A stretch of DNA of 64,000 nt from Orlajensenia stereocauli (GTDB taxonomy: Bacteria; Actinomycetota; Actinomycetes; Actinomycetales; Microbacteriaceae). The stretch lies in NCBI RefSeq assembly GCF_039548895.1, contig NZ_JBCLVG010000002.1, one strand, 5' to 3'. The stretch's first letter is position 1. The number at the start of each line of letters is the position of its first letter. A program made the position numbers and the translations under genes. This document shows positions 9,023 through 18,016 of this stretch, in pieces. The notes under the pieces were generated by a model, which did not search any database, was not told the origin of the DNA, and saw only the letters and a program-made list of their open reading frames with translations.

Positions 9023-10005
9023 AGCGCCGGCTCCTCGGCCGCGCGGACGACGACCTTGCCCCGCACATGCCCGCCCTCGACTGCGCGCTGGGCGTCGGCG
9101 CCGTCCTCGAGGGGGAATTCGCGGTCGACGTGCACCCGCACGGCACCCGATTCCAGGAGCGCGGCGATCTCGGCGAGCATCCGCCCGTCGGCAGGCACGT
9201 TGTACCCGGTGGCTCGGATGCCGCGGGCTGCGGCATCCGTCTGCATGGTCGGCCAGCTTCCCGTCGGCGCGTTCACCAGGCACCCTCCCTCGCGCAGAAC
9301 CTCGAGTGAGCGGGAGCCGGTGTCGTCATGCACGTTGCCGATGAGGTCGATCACGACGTCGACGTCGCTCACGACGTCCTCGAAGCGCTGGGCGGCGTAG
9401 TCGATGGTCTCGTGCGCGCCGAGCTCCCGCAGGAAGGCTGCGTTGGCTGCGGATGCCGTGGCGATGACGTGGGCTCCGGCGAGCCGGGCGAACTGCACGG
9501 CGAAGTGGCCGACGCCCCCGGCGCCGGCATGCACCAGCACCCTGTCGCCCGCGCCGATCCCGGCCAGCTGCAGCATGCCCCATGCGGTCTGCGCGGCGAC
9601 GGGAGCCGCTGCAGCCTCGACGTGGCTGAGGTTCGCAGGCTTCACGGCGACGGCTGTGGAGGCGACGGTCACGAACTCGGCGAAGCTGCCGCCGACCCGC
9701 GGCACGCGTCCCATGCCGAAGACGGGCGTGCCGACGGGGAACGGATGCTGCGCATAGGGCACCGCGGCGACGACACCCGAGAAGTCCGACCCGCCGATGA
9801 ACGGGAATGAGCTGATGGCTGCGGATGATCCGCGCCCCGAGCGCGTCTTCACGTCGATGGGGTTCACGCTCGCCGCGATGACGCGCACGAGCACTTCGTC
9901 GGCGATGCGCAATGGCATGGCGACGGCGGCTAGGCGCAACTCGTCGGCGTCGCCGAGGCGATCGACGACGAGGGCGCGCATGGTCTCGGGGAGAGGTTCC
10001 GGCAT
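9019..10005 (-). CDS. NADPH:quinone reductase-like zinc-independent dehydrogenase (MDR family)
   Basis: A 328-residue medium-chain dehydrogenase/reductase. The start at 10005 (MPEPLPETMRALVV) is chosen because upstream in-frame sequence is the GC-rich repeat. The N-terminal GroES-like domain contains SVNPIDVKTRSG and FIGGSDFSGVV, and the Rossmann domain has the NADP-binding AGAGGVGHFAVQFARLAGA at about 155-175. The zinc-ligand cysteines of alcohol dehydrogenases are absent, as in quinone oxidoreductases. It likely reduces quinones or enones with NADPH in the cytosol; the substrate cannot be told from sequence. Confidence 0.85.
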   Translation of the reverse strand: MPEPLPETMRALVVDRLGDADELRLAAVAMPLRIADEVLVRVIAASVNPIDVKTRSGRGSSAAISSFPFIGGSDFSGVVAAVPYAQHPFPVGTPVFGMGRVPRVGGSFAEFVTVASTAVAVKPANLSHVEAAAAPVAAQTAWGMLQLAGIGAGDRVLVHAGAGGVGHFAVQFARLAGAHVIATASAANAAFLRELGAHETIDYAAQRFEDVVSDVDVVIDLIGNVHDDTGSRSLEVLREGGCLVNAPTGSWPTMQTDAAARGIRATGYNVPADGRMLAEIAALLESGAVRVHVDREFPLEDGADAQRAVEGGHVRGKVVVRAAEEPAL

Positions 10006-10018
10006 GGCTTCATTCTGC

Positions 10019-10098
10019 CCCCTCCGCCCGCTGAGGCCCGGCCGAAGCCCGCCCCTCCGCCCGCTGAGGCCCGGGCGAAGCCCGCGGCCGAAGGGCCG
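10019..10098. repeat. Tandem 33-bp copies of the dispersed GAGGCCCGG repeat
   Basis: CCCCTCCGCCCGCTGAGG followed by CCCGGSCGAAGCCCG occurs twice with a 33-bp period. It is a member of the window-wide repeat family (see 11651, 21238, 32101, 50927, 53793, 54858) and fills the gap between the oxidoreductase and hydrolase genes. Confidence 0.7.
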
Positions 10099-10108
10099 AA
10101 GTCGCCGC

Positions 10109-10924
10109 CTACGCCCGCAGCCACTCCCCGAAGGCGGCCCGCAGCACCGCGAGCTGCGCGGGCTGGCCGTCGTCGCGCGCCGGCAGCCTTGTGAGTGGCG
10201 AACCGAGGGCGCCTGCCCACTGCTCGGCGGCGGGGAACGGATGCACGGGGTCGCGGGGTGCTCCGATGACCGCCGTCGGCATCCGAGCTCCCAGCGATGC
10301 CAACTCGGTCTCCGAGTCGAAAGCGCGGTTGCGCGGCACCTCGACGAGCCGCACGGCCCGCTCGACGGCCAGGGGATAGCGGAACTGCGCGAGCAGCCCG
10401 GCACCGCCGAGCGGCGACGCGTCGACGGCGCTGCGGTAGGCCGGGGTCTCGCGGAACAGGACCTGCCCCTCGACCGGTCCGACATCGTGCAGCAGCTGAC
10501 CGATCACGGGGAAGGCGCGCAGGTTCTCGGGCATCGACCTGTCGGTGAACGACGGACGCACGAACAGCGCCCGGTCGATGCGGATGCGGCCCGCCAGCGC
10601 CATCCGCAGCGCGAGAGCGGCTCCCATCGACACTCCGACGACGGTGATGCCGGCCCCGACCGCCGACTCTGCAGTTCTGGTCGACTCCGCGTCCCCCGAA
10701 TCGACCGAAACTGCAGTCTGGGCCGCGACGGACGCCTCCACCTCGGCGGCCAGCCGGTCGAGGGCGAAGTCCGCGGGAGTGCCGATCAGGGGAGAGGCGC
10801 CGTGAGCGCGCGCATCGGGCGCGATCACACGCTCACCGGGAGCGAGCGTCGCGAGCACGGGCCCGAAGACGTCGAGCATGTACTTCCGGTCGGAGCCGAG
10901 CCCGTGCAGGAGCAGGACCGTCAT
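10109..10924 (-). CDS. Alpha/beta hydrolase
   Basis: A 271-residue alpha/beta-hydrolase-fold protein. LLLHGLGSDRKYM near the N-terminus gives the oxyanion HG motif, and the nucleophile elbow G-V-S-M-G lies at about 113-117, with Ser as the catalytic nucleophile. The acid is probably the Asp in GAPRDPVHPF. A clear catalytic His near the C-terminus is not obvious (the one in DPVHPF is close to the Asp), so the triad is uncertain. The ATG overlaps the stop of the upstream nuclease gene (ATGA), indicating coupling. Substrate unknown. Confidence 0.8.
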   Translation of the reverse strand: MTVLLLHGLGSDRKYMLDVFGPVLATLAPGERVIAPDARAHGASPLIGTPADFALDRLAAEVEASVAAQTAVSVDSGDAESTRTAESAVGAGITVVGVSMGAALALRMALAGRIRIDRALFVRPSFTDRSMPENLRAFPVIGQLLHDVGPVEGQVLFRETPAYRSAVDASPLGGAGLLAQFRYPLAVERAVRLVEVPRNRAFDSETELASLGARMPTAVIGAPRDPVHPFPAAEQWAGALGSPLTRLPARDDGQPAQLAVLRAAFGEWLRA

Positions 10925-11571
10925 CGCGTGCGTCGGTGCAGTTCGTCGATCAGGGCGTTGGCGAGGCCCACGAGGATGGCGATCTGGTCTTCGTCGCGCT
11001 CGACCCAGCGGCAGAGCGGTTCGTTCGAGACGGGAATGAAATCCTCGTGCTGCTCCCAGACGACGAGCGTGCGGTCGGCGCCGAGCACGTACTGCTGCCA
11101 CCAGACCTGGCGTAGGTACGAGCGCGGGATGTTGCGCCAGGGCTTCGAGGTCGTCTTGATCTCGCAGAGTTCGAGGCTGCCGGATGAGCGCACGACGTAG
11201 CCGTCGGGGGTGGCGAGGTGGCGCGACTCGTGTTCGGCGTGGAAGAGTGCGCTGCTCGAGAGGATCCCGTGCCGGCGCAGCACCCACTCGGCGATGACGG
11301 GTTCGCGAGCGCGGCCGTGGTCGGTGAACGGGTTGCCGCCGAACGTGGTGCCGTGCAGCTTCTCGTAGGCTGCAGCCTGAATGGAGCGTGGCGTTGCGAG
11401 CTTGGCCACGTCCGTCGCCGTGATGCCGCGGGAGCGCGCCCGCAGCCAGGCGACGCGGTCGCTCGAATCAGCCACGATGCGACGCATCGCCGGGTGAACG
11501 GATGCCGGAGCCGGAGCCGCCGCGACCGTGGGCTGCGCCTCGGCGAAGAGGTCGAGCAGCGTATCGGTCAC
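10921..11571 (-). CDS. YqaJ-type (lambda exonuclease-like) nuclease
   Basis: A 216-residue protein with the YqaJ/PD-(D/E)xK fold: R-S-R-G-I-T-A-T-D near the N-terminus, the G-R-A-R-E-P-V-I helix, catalytic L-E-L-C-E-I-K-T-T, and Q-V-W-W-Q-Q-Y-V-L-G. Such proteins are usually phage recombinases that resect DNA, but homologues occur as stand-alone genes in actinobacterial chromosomes. I chose the GTG start at 11571 because a good -10 hexamer (GACAAT) ends seven bases before it, implying a leaderless transcript; an upstream in-frame start would add 17 residues. No phage genes flank it. Confidence 0.82.
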   Translation of the reverse strand: MTDTLLDLFAEAQPTVAAAPAPASVHPAMRRIVADSSDRVAWLRARSRGITATDVAKLATPRSIQAAAYEKLHGTTFGGNPFTDHGRAREPVIAEWVLRRHGILSSSALFHAEHESRHLATPDGYVVRSSGSLELCEIKTTSKPWRNIPRSYLRQVWWQQYVLGADRTLVVWEQHEDFIPVSNEPLCRWVERDEDQIAILVGLANALIDELHRRTR

Positions 11572-11650
11572 AGTCCCATTGTCCCTCGCGCCTCGGACGC
11601 CGCGCGACACGACGCTCCGCATCGCGGCGCGCCCTTCGCCTCTCGGAACT

Positions 11651-11868
11651 CCGGCTCGCTGAGGCCCGGACGGAGTCCGCGGTCGAAGCGCTCCTGCCGG
11701 GCGGCTCAGGACCGGCTCGCTGAGGCCCGGACGGAGTCCGCGGTCGAAGCGCTCCTGCCGGGCGGCTCAGGACCCGCTCGCTGAGGCCCGGACGAAGTCC
11801 GCGGTCGAAGCGCCTCGTCGTCGCAGACGCGCTTCGGGCGGTCGCTCCGCTCGGCCATCAGCGAGCGG
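11651..11868. repeat. 61-bp tandem array ending in an inverted arm
   Basis: A 61-bp unit beginning CCGGCTCGCTGAGGCCCGGA recurs at 11651, 11712 and (truncated and slightly diverged) 11773. The array ends with GGCCATCAGCGAGCGG at 11853-11868, which is complementary to the CCGCTCGCTGAGGCC arm of the last unit. It is an amplified copy of the dispersed palindromic repeat and lies between the nuclease start and the ROK regulator stop. Confidence 0.85.
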
Positions 11869-11885
11869 CGGGGTCGATCCGCTCT

Positions 11886-13079
11886 CTACTTCGTCGCCAG
11901 CGCGTCGATGCCCTCGGGCGAGAGCGCGTGGTGGATGGCCAGCATGCTGGCGCCCAGCACGGCCGCGTTCTCCGCCGCCGATGACTGCACAATCGCCAGG
12001 TGCTCGGTGGCCAGCGGCATCGAGCGCGTGTAGACGATCTCGCGCACTCCGGCGATGAGGTGCTCGCCTGCGCGTGCCATCGATCCGCCGATGGCGATGA
12101 CCGAGGGATTGATGAGGCTCACGGCCGTTGTCAGCACCTCGCCGATGTCGCGTCCGGCCTGGCGCACTGCCTGGATGGCCTCGATGTTGCCGCGCTTGAC
12201 CAGGTCGACCACGTCGCTGCCCGTCGCCACGTCGATGCCTGCCTTGCGCAGGTCCCGCGCGATGGCCGGGCCCGAGGCGAGTGCCTCGAGGCAGCCGCGG
12301 TTGCCGCAGTGGCACGGGATGCCGACGCCGCGCGCGACCTGCACGTGGCCGATGTCGCCGGCGATGCCCTGGGCTCCGCGCTGCAGGCGGCCGCTCGAGA
12401 TGACGCCGGAGCCGATGCCGGTGGCGATCTTCACGAACATGAGGTGCTCGGCGTTGGGCCAGGCGTAGGCGCGCTCGCCGAGGGCCATGATGTTCACGTC
12501 GTTGTCGACCAGCACGGGCACCTGCAGGTGCTGCTGCACCCAGCCGGGAACATCGAAGCGGTCCCAGCCGGGCATGATCGGCGGGTTCACCGGGCGTCCG
12601 GTGGAGTGCTCGACAGGCCCGGGCACGCCGATGCCGATGGCCACCAGCTCGTCGTGATCGCGGTCGATGCGGGCGAGCAGGGTGGTGGCGGCCTCGACCA
12701 TCCAGCCGAGCACGGCCTCAGGTCCACTGGCGATGTCGATGGCCTCGCGCAGCTCGCCGAGCACGGTTCCCGAGAGGTCGGTCACGGCGAGCGTGGCGTG
12801 CGAGGCGCCGAGGTCGGCCGCGAGCACGACGCGGGCCGAGGGGTTGAGGGCGAAGCGCGACGGCGGACGCCCGCCCGTCGAGAGGGCGTCGCCGACGGGG
12901 GAGACGAGTCCGAGCGCCATCAGGGAGTCCACACGTGTGGCTATCGTCGACCTGGCGAGCCCGGTGACGGTCGCGAGTTCGGCCCGAGTGCGAGGCCGGC
13001 CATCCCGCAGCAGCTGGAACAGCTCGCTGGCACCCGACGTTCCGAGCGCCGATCCCCGGCTGATGTCGACCATTCGCAT
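11886..13079 (-). CDS. ROK family transcriptional repressor
   Basis: About 397 residues. A winged helix-turn-helix (R-T-R-A-E-L-A-T-V-T-G-L-A-R-S-T-I) occupies roughly the first 85 residues, followed by a ROK sugar-kinase-like domain with the ATP-binding D-L-G-A-S-H, N-D-V-N catalytic-loop region, and the zinc motif C-H-C-G-N-R-G-C-L-E-A. ROK repressors bind a sugar or sugar phosphate and release DNA. It is divergent from the sugar operon beginning at 13189 and is its most likely regulator. The ATG at 13079 is one of two nearby (the other at 13073); no Shine-Dalgarno is visible, so the transcript may be leaderless. Confidence 0.88.
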   Translation of the reverse strand: MRMVDISRGSALGTSGASELFQLLRDGRPRTRAELATVTGLARSTIATRVDSLMALGLVSPVGDALSTGGRPPSRFALNPSARVVLAADLGASHATLAVTDLSGTVLGELREAIDIASGPEAVLGWMVEAATTLLARIDRDHDELVAIGIGVPGPVEHSTGRPVNPPIMPGWDRFDVPGWVQQHLQVPVLVDNDVNIMALGERAYAWPNAEHLMFVKIATGIGSGVISSGRLQRGAQGIAGDIGHVQVARGVGIPCHCGNRGCLEALASGPAIARDLRKAGIDVATGSDVVDLVKRGNIEAIQAVRQAGRDIGEVLTTAVSLINPSVIAIGGSMARAGEHLIAGVREIVYTRSMPLATEHLAIVQSSAAENAAVLGASMLAIHHALSPEGIDALATK

Positions 13080-13131
13080 AGTAAAGCACAGGGTCTTCGT
13101 CGATTCGTAGAGCAATGACTTGATCTCGAAC

Positions 13132-13182
13132 TTGCAACTTATGTCGATTGACTAGCAAAAGTCGATTGATGTGTGCCACACT
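13132..13182. promoter_or_regulatory. Divergent promoter region with candidate ROK operator
   Basis: The 109-bp gap between the ROK gene and the dehydrogenase gene contains a direct repeat GTCGATTGA at 13143-13151 and 13161-13169 (18-bp spacing), suitable as an operator. CACACT at 13177-13182 is placed exactly seven bases before the ATG at 13189, fitting a -10 box of a leaderless transcript. The exact repressor contacts are not determined. Confidence 0.45.
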
Positions 13183-13188
13183 CGCCCC

Positions 13189-14295
13189 ATGACAACGGAC
13201 GTCATCGCACCCGCCACCGCGATCCGCGTCGGCTTCGTCGGATCCGGGTTCATGGCCTCGGTCCACAGCCGCGCAGCTCGCGCCGCTCGCGCTGAGCTCG
13301 GCGGTGCTGCATCCTCGAGCGAGGCATCCGCCGCCGACGCCGCCCTACGCCTCGGGCTCGACCGTTCCTACATCTCCGTCGACGAGCTCCTCGCCGACGA
13401 CGGCATCGACATCGTGCACATCTGCACCCCGAACACCACGCATGCAGCCCTCGCCCTCGCGGCGCTCGACGCCGGCAAGCACGTCATCTGCGAGAAGCCC
13501 CTGGCGACCACGGTGACGGATGCCGCCACCCTCACCGAGCGCGCCGCTGACCGCGGCCTCACGGCGACCGTGCCCTTCGTGTACCGCTACCACCCGATGG
13601 TGCGCGAAGCCCGCGCCCGCGTCGCCGCCGGCGAGGTCGGCCGGCTGCTCACGATCCAGGGCGGCTACCTGCAGGACTGGCTCCTCGAGCCGCAGTCAGA
13701 CGACTGGCGCGTCGGCGTCGGCCTCGGCGGCCCGTCGCGGGCCTTCGCCGACATCGGAAGCCACCTCGTCGACCTGCTCGAGTTCGTGACGGGCGATCGC
13801 ATCGCCAGGCTCTCGGCGACGACCCGCACGGTGCACGCCCACCGTGGAGCCCACACCGACGTCGCCACGGAAGACCTCGTGGCGCTGGTGGTCGAACTCC
13901 GCGGCGGGGCCGTCGGCACCCTGCTCATCTCGCAGGTCGCCCCGGGACGGAAGAACAGCCTCGTGCTCGAGATCGCTGGAACCGCCGAGAGCATCCGCTT
14001 CGACCAGGAGCGGCCCGAGGAGCTCTGGCTCGGTCGTCGCACGGGTTCGCAGCGCATCCTCCGCGACACCGATGTGCTCGCTCCCTCTGCGGCGCGACTC
14101 TCGCTCGTGCCGGCCGGGCACCCGATGGGCTACCAGGACGCCTTCAACGCCTTCGTCGCCGACAGCTACGCGGCCATCGATGGGGCCGACCCCGACGGAC
14201 TGCCCCGGTTCGCCGACGGCCTGCGGGCGGTGCGGGTGACGGATGCCGTGCTCGCGTCAGCGGCATCCGGTCTCTGGGTGGAGGTGGCCGAGTGA
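13189..14295 (+). CDS. Gfo/Idh/MocA family sugar dehydrogenase
   Basis: A 368-residue NAD(P)-dependent oxidoreductase. The Rossmann motif G-F-V-G-S-G-F-M lies near residue 13, the family signature C-E-K-P-L-A-T at about 103-109, and the C-terminal alpha/beta domain has the D-I-G-S-H-L-V-D-L segment with the conserved catalytic His. Family members oxidise inositols, sugars or sugar acids. First gene of the ROK-controlled operon, overlapping the ATPase gene by GTGA. Start chosen at the ATG; no Shine-Dalgarno, but a -10-like box seven bases upstream suggests leaderless translation. Confidence 0.85.
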   Translation: MTTDVIAPATAIRVGFVGSGFMASVHSRAARAARAELGGAASSSEASAADAALRLGLDRSYISVDELLADDGIDIVHICTPNTTHAALALAALDAGKHVICEKPLATTVTDAATLTERAADRGLTATVPFVYRYHPMVREARARVAAGEVGRLLTIQGGYLQDWLLEPQSDDWRVGVGLGGPSRAFADIGSHLVDLLEFVTGDRIARLSATTRTVHAHRGAHTDVATEDLVALVVELRGGAVGTLLISQVAPGRKNSLVLEIAGTAESIRFDQERPEELWLGRRTGSQRILRDTDVLAPSAARLSLVPAGHPMGYQDAFNAFVADSYAAIDGADPDGLPRFADGLRAVRVTDAVLASAASGLWVEVAE

Positions 14296-15812
14296 ACGCC
14301 CAGGAACCGGTCCTCGTCGCAGCCGGCCTCGAGAAGGGCTTCTTCGGCGTCACCGTGCTGCGCGGCGTCGGCCTCACCCTGTACCCGGGTCAGGTGCACG
14401 GACTCGTCGGCGAGAACGGAGCAGGCAAGTCCACCTTCATGAAGATCCTCGCCGGCGTCTACCAGCGCGACGCCGGCACGGTCTCCCTCGGTGGCGAGGC
14501 CGTGGAGTTCGGGCATCCCGTGCAGGCCATGAAAGCCGGCCTCGCCACTGTGTTCCAGGAGTTCAACCTGCTGCCGGAGCGCAGCGTGGCGCAGAACGTG
14601 TTCCTCGGCCGCGAGCCGCGCCGGGCCGGCTTCGTCGACCAGCGCGGCATGGTCGCCGCGACCAGGTCGCTGCTGTCCGAGCTCGGCATCGACTTCATCG
14701 ACCCGACCTCGCGTGTCGGCACCCTCACCGTGGCCGAGCAGCAGATCGTCGAGATCGCGAAGGCGCTCTCCTATGACGCCCGCGTCATCTCGATGGACGA
14801 GCCCACTGCCGCCCTCTCCGACAACGAGGTGGCGCTGCTCTACGCGATCATCCGTCGGCTGCAGGCGCGCGGCGTGGCCATCCTGTACGTCTCGCACCGG
14901 CTCAAGGAGATCTTCGACCTCTGCGACACCATCACGGTGCTCAAGGACGGCGCCCTCGTCAGCACCGGCCCGACGTCAGAGCTCGACACCAACGAACTGG
15001 TGAGGCGCATGGTCGGCCGCTCGATCGAGACCTTCTTCCCGGCGGCCCTCGACGACACGACAGTCGGCGACGTGCGTCTGGCGGTGACGGATGCCGGCAA
15101 CGGCTTCGTCGACGGCATCGACCTCGAGCTGCGGGCCGGCGAGATCGTGGGGGTCTCCGGCCTGCAGGGGAGCGGGCGCACCGAGCTCGTCGAGGGCATC
15201 TTCGGGGTGACGCCGTTCACCCGCGGATCGGTGGCCCTCGATGGCGAGACCGTGCGCATCACCCGCGCGCGCACGGCCGTGCGCCGGGGCATCGCCCTGA
15301 TCACGGAGGACCGCAAGGCGCAGGGTCTGGCCGTGAACCAGTCGGTGCTCGACAATGCCCTGCTCGTCATCCGCGGGGTGTTCGCACGGCGCACGGCCGA
15401 GGTGCGGCGGTCGATCCCCGGGGTGATGACCTCGCTCGAGGTGAGCTCGCACGGCCTCGACCAGGAGGTGCAGTTCCTGTCGGGGGGCAACCAGCAGAAG
15501 GTCGTACTGGCCAAGTGGCTCGCCACGAAGCCCCGCGTCGTGCTGCTCGACGAGCCCACCCGTGGCATCGACGTCGGCGCCAAGATCGCCGTCTACGCGC
15601 TCATGCGCACTCTCGCCCGGGAGGGGGTCGCCATCCTCATGATCTCGTCCGAACTGCCGGAGGTCATCGGCATGTCCGACCGCATCCTCGTCATGCACGA
15701 CGGCCGCATCGCCGCAGAGCTGCCGTCGGGCTCGAGCGAGGAGGCCGTGCTCTCGGCAGCGACAGGCCACGCGCCGACGAGCGCCGGCACCGACCTGGGA
15801 GGTGTCGCATGA
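14292..15812 (+). CDS. Sugar ABC importer ATPase, RbsA/MglA type
   Basis: A 506-residue double-ATPase of the carbohydrate uptake class 2 family, starting at GTG in a GTGA overlap. The first half has Walker A G-E-N-G-A-G-K-S-T, a degenerate signature L-T-V-A-E-Q-Q and Walker B I-S-M-D-E-P-T. The second has the typical altered P-loop G-L-Q-G-S-G-R-T, signature L-S-G-G-N-Q-Q-K and L-L-D-E-P-T-R-G-I-D-V-G. It powers a ribose-type importer together with the two downstream permeases and lipoprotein. Substrate unknown. Confidence 0.93.
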   Translation: MNAQEPVLVAAGLEKGFFGVTVLRGVGLTLYPGQVHGLVGENGAGKSTFMKILAGVYQRDAGTVSLGGEAVEFGHPVQAMKAGLATVFQEFNLLPERSVAQNVFLGREPRRAGFVDQRGMVAATRSLLSELGIDFIDPTSRVGTLTVAEQQIVEIAKALSYDARVISMDEPTAALSDNEVALLYAIIRRLQARGVAILYVSHRLKEIFDLCDTITVLKDGALVSTGPTSELDTNELVRRMVGRSIETFFPAALDDTTVGDVRLAVTDAGNGFVDGIDLELRAGEIVGVSGLQGSGRTELVEGIFGVTPFTRGSVALDGETVRITRARTAVRRGIALITEDRKAQGLAVNQSVLDNALLVIRGVFARRTAEVRRSIPGVMTSLEVSSHGLDQEVQFLSGGNQQKVVLAKWLATKPRVVLLDEPTRGIDVGAKIAVYALMRTLAREGVAILMISSELPEVIGMSDRILVMHDGRIAAELPSGSSEEAVLSAATGHAPTSAGTDLGGVA

Positions 15813-16888
15813 GTGAGGCATCCGTTCGCCCGCTCCGTCGTCGTCGTCGCATCGACTCCACGGCGCTCGTCTACCTGGCCCTGCTGGGCGTGATCATCGT
15901 GAGCGCCATCCTCGTCGCCACGGTCGGACGCAGCTTCTTCAGTGCGGGCAACATCCGCGACATCCTCACGGGCATGAGCGTGCTCGGCTTCGTGGCCATC
16001 GGGCAGACCCTCGTGATCCTCTGCGGATCGCTCGATCTCTCCGTTCCCTACGTCGTGAGCCTGTCGAGCCTCATCGCCGCCGACACGATGAAGGGCAGCG
16101 CGGCCAACATCGCCCCGGCCGTTCTGGCGGCGCTCGCCGTGGCAGCCGTGATCGGGCTCGTGAACGGCCTGATCGTCACGAAGCTGCACGTGAACGGCTT
16201 CATCGCCACGCTCGGCATGGGCCTCATCATCAAGGGCTACCTCGACACGAACTACAAGGGCACCAGCGGCGACGTGCCGTGGGAGTTCCAGCTCATCGGG
16301 GCGACAGGCGTCGGGCCCATCCCGGTGTCGACGATCCTCATGATCGTCGTCGCCCTGCTCGCGGCGCTGTTCCTCAGCCGCACCCGCACGGGAAACCACA
16401 TGTTCGCCGTCGGCGGCAATGAGGAGGTGGCCAGGCTCTCCGGCATCCGCACGGCCCAGCCGATCATCGTCGCGCACGTGCTCTGCTCGGTCACGGCGGC
16501 CTTCGCCGGCCTCCTGCTCGCCAGCCGGCTCGGAGTCGGCAGTCCGACCGTGGGCACCCAGGGCGGTTACGACCTGCTCTCGATCGCGGCGGTCGTGCTC
16601 GGCGGAACCATCCTCGCGGGTGGTCGGGGCTCGGTCTGGGGAACCATCGGCGGCGTCGCCATCTTCGCCGTGCTCGACAACCTGATGAGCGTGCTGCAGG
16701 TCAATCCGTTCATGAAGGACGTGGTGCGCGGCGTGGTCATCGTGGCCGCCGTCGCCGTCTACACGGCACGGCAGGTGGAGCGTCGTCGGGCCAGGTTCGG
16801 AGCGGACGGCGGGGCGGATACGGATCCGGATGTCGACCCGTCGCCGTCCGACCGGATCTCGGACTCCGTGAAGGGAGGGTCGGTATGA
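15809..16888 (+). CDS. Sugar ABC importer permease (RbsC-like) 1
   Basis: A 359-residue permease with about eight to ten membrane helices and the BPD_transp_2 signatures G-Q-T-L-V-I-L-C-G-S-L-D-L-S-V and A-V-V-L-G-G-T-I-L-A-G-G-R-G-S. The start overlaps the ATPase stop (ATGA) and its end overlaps the second permease. Asp/Pro-rich cytoplasmic tail after residue 330. It forms, probably with the next permease, a heterodimeric channel as in the Lsr and rhamnose systems. Confidence 0.92.
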   Translation: MSEASVRPLRRRRRIDSTALVYLALLGVIIVSAILVATVGRSFFSAGNIRDILTGMSVLGFVAIGQTLVILCGSLDLSVPYVVSLSSLIAADTMKGSAANIAPAVLAALAVAAVIGLVNGLIVTKLHVNGFIATLGMGLIIKGYLDTNYKGTSGDVPWEFQLIGATGVGPIPVSTILMIVVALLAALFLSRTRTGNHMFAVGGNEEVARLSGIRTAQPIIVAHVLCSVTAAFAGLLLASRLGVGSPTVGTQGGYDLLSIAAVVLGGTILAGGRGSVWGTIGGVAIFAVLDNLMSVLQVNPFMKDVVRGVVIVAAVAVYTARQVERRRARFGADGGADTDPDVDPSPSDRISDSVKGGSV

Positions 16889-17991
16889 AGATCGTCAGCG
16901 CACTCGTGAGCCCGCGTGGAGCGGTGTTCCTGCTCCTCGCGGTGCTCCTCATCGCCATCACAGTGCTCAACCCGAGCTTCGCCGAACCCGGCCAGCTGAT
17001 GCGGTTCATCCAGCGCGTCGCTCCCGTGGCCATCGTGGCGATCGGGCAGTACTTCGTGATCGTGGGCGGGGAGTTCGACCTGTCGATGGGCTCCGTCGTG
17101 ACAGCGCAGGTGGTCATCGCCGGCAACCTGGTCGGGCAGGAGGAGAGCCGCACCATTCCGGTGCTGTTCCTGATGCTGGCCTTCGGCGTGCTGGTGGGAC
17201 TGGTGAACGGCCTCATCGTGTCGTTCCTGCGCGTGCCGTCGTTCATCGCGACCCTCGGCATGATGCTGGCCCTGCTCGGCGGAGTGCTCTACTGGACCGG
17301 CGGTGCCGCAACGGGCAACCCCGACGACAGCTTCAGGCAGATCGGTCGCGGCGGCATCCAGGACGTGCCGGTGCTCGACCTCATCCCGTGGTCGGTTCTC
17401 ATCCTCATCGTGGTGCTCGCTGCGGCCATCTGGTTCAGCAAGCGTCCGTTCGGCCGCACCATCATCGCCCTCGGAGACAACCCCACCGCGGCGGGCTTCG
17501 CCGGTGTGCGCACCTGGTGGGTGAAGACCAGCACGTTCATCCTCTCGTCCCTGTCGGCAACGCTCGCCGGAATCCTGCTGGTCGGGTACGCCGGTGTGCA
17601 CCCCTCCGTCGGCCGGGGCTACGAGTTCACGGCCATCACGGCCGTGGTCCTCGGAGGCGTCGTCCTCGGCGGTGGACGCGGCTGGGTCGTCGCTGCAGCG
17701 GCGGGGGCGTTCGCCCTCGAGGCGCTGTTCACCCTGCTCAACTTCGCCGGGGTCCCGTCGACGCTGCGCGACGCCATCCAGGGCGTCATCATCATCGCCG
17801 CCGTGGCCTACTCCGCCGTCTCGTTCCGCGCTCGCCGTCGCGGACGAACCGATGTCGCCGGCCCGCCGGTCGACGCCGATGACGGACCTGTCGACGGCGC
17901 CCCTGAGACTTCACCCGCACGGGAGAAGGAGTCGCCCCCACAGTCGGGCGCGACTCGACCTGCAATCCACTCCCTCGAGGCAGAGGGCTGA
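16885..17991 (+). CDS. Sugar ABC importer permease (RbsC-like) 2
   Basis: A 368-residue permease, second of the pair, in an ATGA overlap. It shows the same family marks: G-Q-Y-F-V-I-V-G-G-E-F-D-L-S-M-G near residue 55 and A-V-V-L-G-G-V-V-L-G-G-G-R-G-W near 260. The C-terminal 50 residues are hydrophilic and Pro/Glu-rich. Two different permeases in one operon indicate a heterodimeric transmembrane unit. Confidence 0.92.
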   Translation: MKIVSALVSPRGAVFLLLAVLLIAITVLNPSFAEPGQLMRFIQRVAPVAIVAIGQYFVIVGGEFDLSMGSVVTAQVVIAGNLVGQEESRTIPVLFLMLAFGVLVGLVNGLIVSFLRVPSFIATLGMMLALLGGVLYWTGGAATGNPDDSFRQIGRGGIQDVPVLDLIPWSVLILIVVLAAAIWFSKRPFGRTIIALGDNPTAAGFAGVRTWWVKTSTFILSSLSATLAGILLVGYAGVHPSVGRGYEFTAITAVVLGGVVLGGGRGWVVAAAAGAFALEALFTLLNFAGVPSTLRDAIQGVIIIAAVAYSAVSFRARRRGRTDVAGPPVDADDGPVDGAPETSPAREKESPPQSGATRPAIHSLEAEG

Positions 17992-18016
17992 TCCAACACA
18001 ACCAAGGAGGTTTGTG

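Noticed and set aside
10005..10485. N-terminal extension of the quinone reductase through 10485
   Set aside because: The extension would translate the dispersed repeat and antisense of the hydrolase gene; the conserved family start is at 10005.
10921..11571. Prophage remnant around the YqaJ nuclease
   Set aside because: No integrase, attachment site or other phage gene lies nearby; base composition equals that of the neighbours.
11651..11868. Possible CRISPR array
   Set aside because: The 61-bp units abut without unique spacers, and no cas genes are near. It is a tandem repeat of a dispersed element.
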